A stretch of 64,000 bases of DNA from SAR202 cluster bacterium (GTDB lineage: Bacteria > Chloroflexota > Dehalococcoidia > Lucifugimonadales > OSU-TB39): contig VFGY01000021.1 in the NCBI GenBank assembly GCA_009392195.1, positions 1 to 64,000 on the forward strand, read 5' to 3'. The position numbers and the translations under genes were made by a program. Positions 61,612 through 64,000 of this stretch are shown here, in pieces (positions within the stretch are counted from its first letter, which is position 1; the number at the start of each line of letters is the position of its first letter). Under the pieces are notes generated by a model. That model had not been told where the DNA came from and did no database searches. It worked only from the letters and a program-made list of their open reading frames with translations.

Positions 61612-62591
61612 TGTTACTAATGGTTAGTGTTCAAAATATGGAAGAGGCGAAACAAGCTCTTAAGGGAAATGCAGACATAGTCGATGTCAAAAATCTTCAG
61701 GAAGCTTTGGTGGGTTCTGCTCATCCTTGGTTAGTGAAAGAGGTTAGGGATTATGTACCCCAAGAAACTCATGCAAGCGTAACTCTAGGAGTTGTACCTA
61801 ATCAAGTTGGTACCGTTGCAATGGCTGTATATAGTGCTGGATTACTTAATGCGACGTCAGTGAAAGTAGGTTTTATGAAAACTGAATACCAAATGGCTGT
61901 TGATATTTTATTGGCTAGTAAAGAAGCATTGAATGGTACAGAAACTAAATTGATTGGTTCACTTTTTGCCGATAATGAACTTTATGATGGATTAGATCCA
62001 AATAAAATGGTAGATTTAGCTAAAGATGGTGGATGCGATGGTTTTTTGATAGATACTCTAACAAAAGATGGAAGGAATTTATTTGACTTTATGTCTGAAG
62101 AGGTTTTGACAAATTTTGTTTATCAAGGTAAATCAATGGGAATAAGCACAGCGTTATCCGGACATCTTCGTCTTGATAATTTAGATGAATTAGCTAGGAT
62201 TAATCCTGATATAGTGGGTGTTAGAGGAGCTGTTTGTTCAAAAGGAGAGAGAGACAATTCTGTTTATTGGGAAGCAGTTGCTAATTTTCGTAAAGAACTC
62301 AATTTACGCGAGTCAGGAGAAATAGCCGTAAGAGATTTAGATGATTCTGCTAACAGTATAAATGGTGATGAATGGATTGTAATTGATGGTACTGGTAAGA
62401 GTTGTGCAAGTATAATTTTAGAACTGTCTGAACAAGTCGAAAGAGATACGCTTTCATTTGTAGAGGTTGTTATGCCAGATGTTCTTAACACTTATGACGT
62501 AATTGTTTGGGCACAAAAGGGTGGCCATAAAGTAATATCGCAACGTAAGGAAAATAATGGGTCTGTTCGAATTTTAGTGCAGCCAAGATGA
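61611..62591 (+). CDS. MfnB-like (5-formylfuran-3-yl)methyl phosphate synthase fused to a TusA-like domain
   Basis: 326 residues. Residues 1-235 match MfnB (DUF556): VSVQNMEEA, DIVDVKN with Asp25 and Lys27, SVKVGF with Lys85, LIDTLTKDGRNLFDF with Lys152, then STALSGHLRLD and DIVGVRGAVC. MfnB joins two glyceraldehyde-3-phosphates to form the furan of methanofuran, using Lys27 as Schiff base. Residues about 250-326 resemble TusA: WIVIDGTGKSCASIILEL, in which Cys267 falls at the CPxP cysteine though the prolines are lost, and DVIVWAQKGGHKVI. A joint role in cofactor or sulfur-containing furan synthesis is inference. Confidence 0.8.
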   Translation: MLLMVSVQNMEEAKQALKGNADIVDVKNLQEALVGSAHPWLVKEVRDYVPQETHASVTLGVVPNQVGTVAMAVYSAGLLNATSVKVGFMKTEYQMAVDILLASKEALNGTETKLIGSLFADNELYDGLDPNKMVDLAKDGGCDGFLIDTLTKDGRNLFDFMSEEVLTNFVYQGKSMGISTALSGHLRLDNLDELARINPDIVGVRGAVCSKGERDNSVYWEAVANFRKELNLRESGEIAVRDLDDSANSINGDEWIVIDGTGKSCASIILELSEQVERDTLSFVEVVMPDVLNTYDVIVWAQKGGHKVISQRKENNGSVRILVQPR

Positions 62592-62647
62592 AAGGTAGAT
62601 AAGTCCAAATTCATAATAAATAGGTAATTATTAACAGATATATTGTT

Positions 62648-62884
62648 ATGGCTGAAGTAGCACAAATAATAGGTATTATTAGAGATATAATATTAGTTTG
62701 TGTATTGGTATTTGTGCTAATTGTATTGTTACGTTTGAATAGAAGATTATTGTCTGTGTTTGAATCTTTGGATAAACTAACTGCTAAGCTAAATGATTTA
62801 TCTGATGGGAAGCAAATGGCGTATAATTTTGGTAAAGTAATTTCTTTTGTTGCTGGCATTTTTGGTAAACGAAATAAAGATTGA
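62648..62884 (+). CDS. Small single-span membrane protein of unknown function
   Basis: 78 residues with one hydrophobic helix (about residues 12-30), then a basic, amphipathic part (LNRRLLSVFESLDKLTAKLND) and a short C-terminal hydrophobic piece ending GIFGKRNKD. DUF948-like proteins have this shape, but the match is too weak to name. It precedes the YtxH-like gene by 18 bases on the same strand; the two small membrane proteins probably share a transcript and an envelope-stress or cell-surface role. Confidence 0.6.
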   Translation: MAEVAQIIGIIRDIILVCVLVFVLIVLLRLNRRLLSVFESLDKLTAKLNDLSDGKQMAYNFGKVISFVAGIFGKRNKD

Positions 62885-62902
62885 TAGATTAAGGAGGGTA
62901 TA

Positions 62903-63229
62903 ATGGCTGACAGTGGTGGTGGTTTTATTACGGGATTTTTATTTGGTGGGATAGTAGGAGCTGCTTTTGGTTTATTGCTTGCGCCTAAGCCAGGTCAAGA
63001 AACCAGAAATGAACTTAGAAATCAATCAGATATTATTAGATCTAAAATGGAAGATATAGGTACTGCAGCAAGGGATAGACTTGCTCCAGCAGTAGATGAA
63101 ATTAAAGACAAAATTGGACCGAAAATAGATGAAGTTATTAGTAATCGCAGACAATCATCAGGAAGGTCTGAAGATGCTATAGAGTTAGATGACGATTTTG
63201 AAGAAGAATTTGGTTTGCCAAAGCCTTAG
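62903..63229 (+). CDS. YtxH-domain membrane protein
   Basis: 108 residues. The Gly-rich N-terminal helix GGFITGFLFGGIVGAAFGLLLAPKPG (residues 5-30) and the long charged helix that follows (RNELRNQSDIIRSKMEDIG) are the YtxH pattern (PF12732), often stress-induced in Gram-positives. The acidic C-terminus is IELDDDFEEEFG. AAGGAGGG gives a strong ribosome-binding site. It converges on pheA with a 4-base gap. Function of the family is not established. Confidence 0.85.
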   Translation: MADSGGGFITGFLFGGIVGAAFGLLLAPKPGQETRNELRNQSDIIRSKMEDIGTAARDRLAPAVDEIKDKIGPKIDEVISNRRQSSGRSEDAIELDDDFEEEFGLPKP

Positions 63230-63233
63230 AAGA

Positions 63234-64000
63234 TCAAGTTTTATCTTCATTGATTTTAAATCTAGGATAAGAACCAAATAACCTAAACATCGAAGACGAT
63301 TTTTTAAGAGCAGAAAGCGCTAGTTGAACTTTAGGTTCATCTCTATGGCCTAGTAAATCTATAAGAAACATGTATCTCCCGAGGGATTCTCCTGTTGGTC
63401 GGGATTCGATTTTACTCAAATTTATATCTCTTGAAGCGAATTCTCCTAAAGATTCATAAAGGATTCCAGGTCGGTCAGATTTTAGCTCAAAGCATATAGA
63501 CGTTTTATCATCTCCAGTTGATTTACTGTCTTTGTTCGATAGTATGGCAAAACGAGTAGAGTTGGATTTGTTGTCTTGGATATTTTCACCGATTGTAACC
63601 GCATTATTAAGTATTGATGATCTCTTGGTGCCTATTGCTGCACTTTCGTTTTTTGATGTGTCAAGCATTTGTTTGACTGCCAAAGCAGTACTCATAGTTG
63701 CCGTGATTTTTGCATTTGGTAAGTTCTCTGAAATAAATGTTTTACATTGTGCAATAGCTTGTGGATGTGAATATATATACTTGATGTCATTAAATGCTAC
63801 TTGAGCTTTCGTAATCAAATAATGATTTATTGGTATTATCAACTCGTATTTGATTTTAATATTTTTATGAAATATTAGAACGTCCAATGTTTCGTTTACC
63901 GACCCAGCAAGACTATTCTCTATTGGAGCCATACATTCTTCAGCTTCCCCTGTTACTATTGAATTTACAGCGTCTCTTATTGACGGGAAAGGTATCCTGA
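63234..64000 (-). CDS. pheA: Prephenate dehydratase, 5' end outside the window
   Basis: The frame is open to the window edge, so the start is missing; an internal ATG at 63932 lies within the conserved APIENSLAGSV and is not the start. Visible: PFPSIRDAV, ECMAPIENSLAGSV, the STRFAIL motif near the catalytic threonine of the PDT domain, then an ACT regulatory domain with GILYESLGEF and the ESRPT phenylalanine-binding motif. It turns prephenate into phenylpyruvate and is inhibited by phenylalanine. At least 255 codons are present. Confidence 0.93.
   Translation of the reverse strand, partial: RIPFPSIRDAVNSIVTGEAEECMAPIENSLAGSVNETLDVLIFHKNIKIKYELIIPINHYLITKAQVAFNDIKYIYSHPQAIAQCKTFISENLPNAKITATMSTALAVKQMLDTSKNESAAIGTKRSSILNNAVTIGENIQDNKSNSTRFAILSNKDSKSTGDDKTSICFELKSDRPGILYESLGEFASRDINLSKIESRPTGESLGRYMFLIDLLGHRDEPKVQLALSALKKSSSMFRLFGSYPRFKINEDKT

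Noticed and set aside
63234..63932. A complete 232-codon gene starting at 63932
   Set aside because: The ATG is inside the conserved PIENS block of prephenate dehydratase and the frame continues to the window edge.

Overview
This window is about 64 kb of AT-rich, gene-dense bacterial chromosome (low GC, many TTG and GTG starts). It has no rRNA, tRNA, insertion sequence, phage or CRISPR that I can see. The order rpsB-tsf-pyrH-frr-uppS-cdsA-dxr-rseP-ispG-proS, the diverging rpsO-pnp-dapB block and the many small catabolic enzyme families (SDR, amidohydrolase, Gfo/Idh/MocA, PhyH, xylose-isomerase-like TIM barrels, DapA-like lyases) suggest a marine Chloroflexota of the Dehalococcoidia/SAR202 type. 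This is inference from gene order and content; no phylogeny was run. Several lipoproteins, no outer-membrane machinery and a Lit-type membrane protein fit a monoderm cell.

Layout. 1-3363: a DUF1800 gene cut by the window edge, a lipoprotein-type trypsin-like protease with two extra C-terminal repeats, and a CrcB fluoride channel. 3528-8247: SDR-type threonine dehydrogenase, then a catabolic group (Gfo/Idh/MocA, PhyH dioxygenase, IolE-like isomerase, SDR). 8354-14231: an unknown protein, a lipoprotein, a double GNAT protein, a DapA-like lyase, a divergent amidohydrolase and a CYTH protein. 14247-18178: GH127-like protein, class IV aminotransferase, ABM monooxygenase-like protein and TIM-barrel isomerase, all on the minus strand. 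18562-24253: small lipoprotein, amidohydrolase, Lit-like protein, D-2-hydroxyacid dehydrogenase, TIM-barrel hydrolase-like protein and SDR.

24256-40345 is the housekeeping core: dapB, pnp and rpsO run leftward; rpsB through proS runs rightward and joins translation, lipid precursor (uppS, cdsA), MEP isoprenoid (dxr, ispG) and membrane proteolysis (rseP) genes. It is followed by a ThDP enzyme and an Apd1-like bis-histidinyl [2Fe-2S] protein. 40386-43880: amidohydrolase, Nudix hydrolase and class III aminotransferase. 43901-51678 is a nine-gene leftward run: SDR, uronate-dehydrogenase-like epimerase, cmk, plsC, glmS, an OGFr-domain protein, a GatC-like/amidase pair and an alpha/beta hydrolase. 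51923-60468: 7Fe ferredoxin, aconitase, then FakA-like, DegV and RecG. 60616-62591 holds the most unusual pair: a DapA-like lyase overlapping by one base a protein that joins an MfnB-like (furan phosphate synthase) domain to a TusA-like domain. The window ends with two small membrane proteins and a 5'-incomplete pheA.

Most notable observations: the MfnB-TusA fusion and its partner; the Apd1-like iron-sulfur protein with all four predicted ligands; a probable ATT start codon for proS; an amidohydrolase that seems to have lost most of its metal ligands; a Lit-type lipoprotein transacylase homolog; and a bacterial OGFr-domain protein in the glmS operon.
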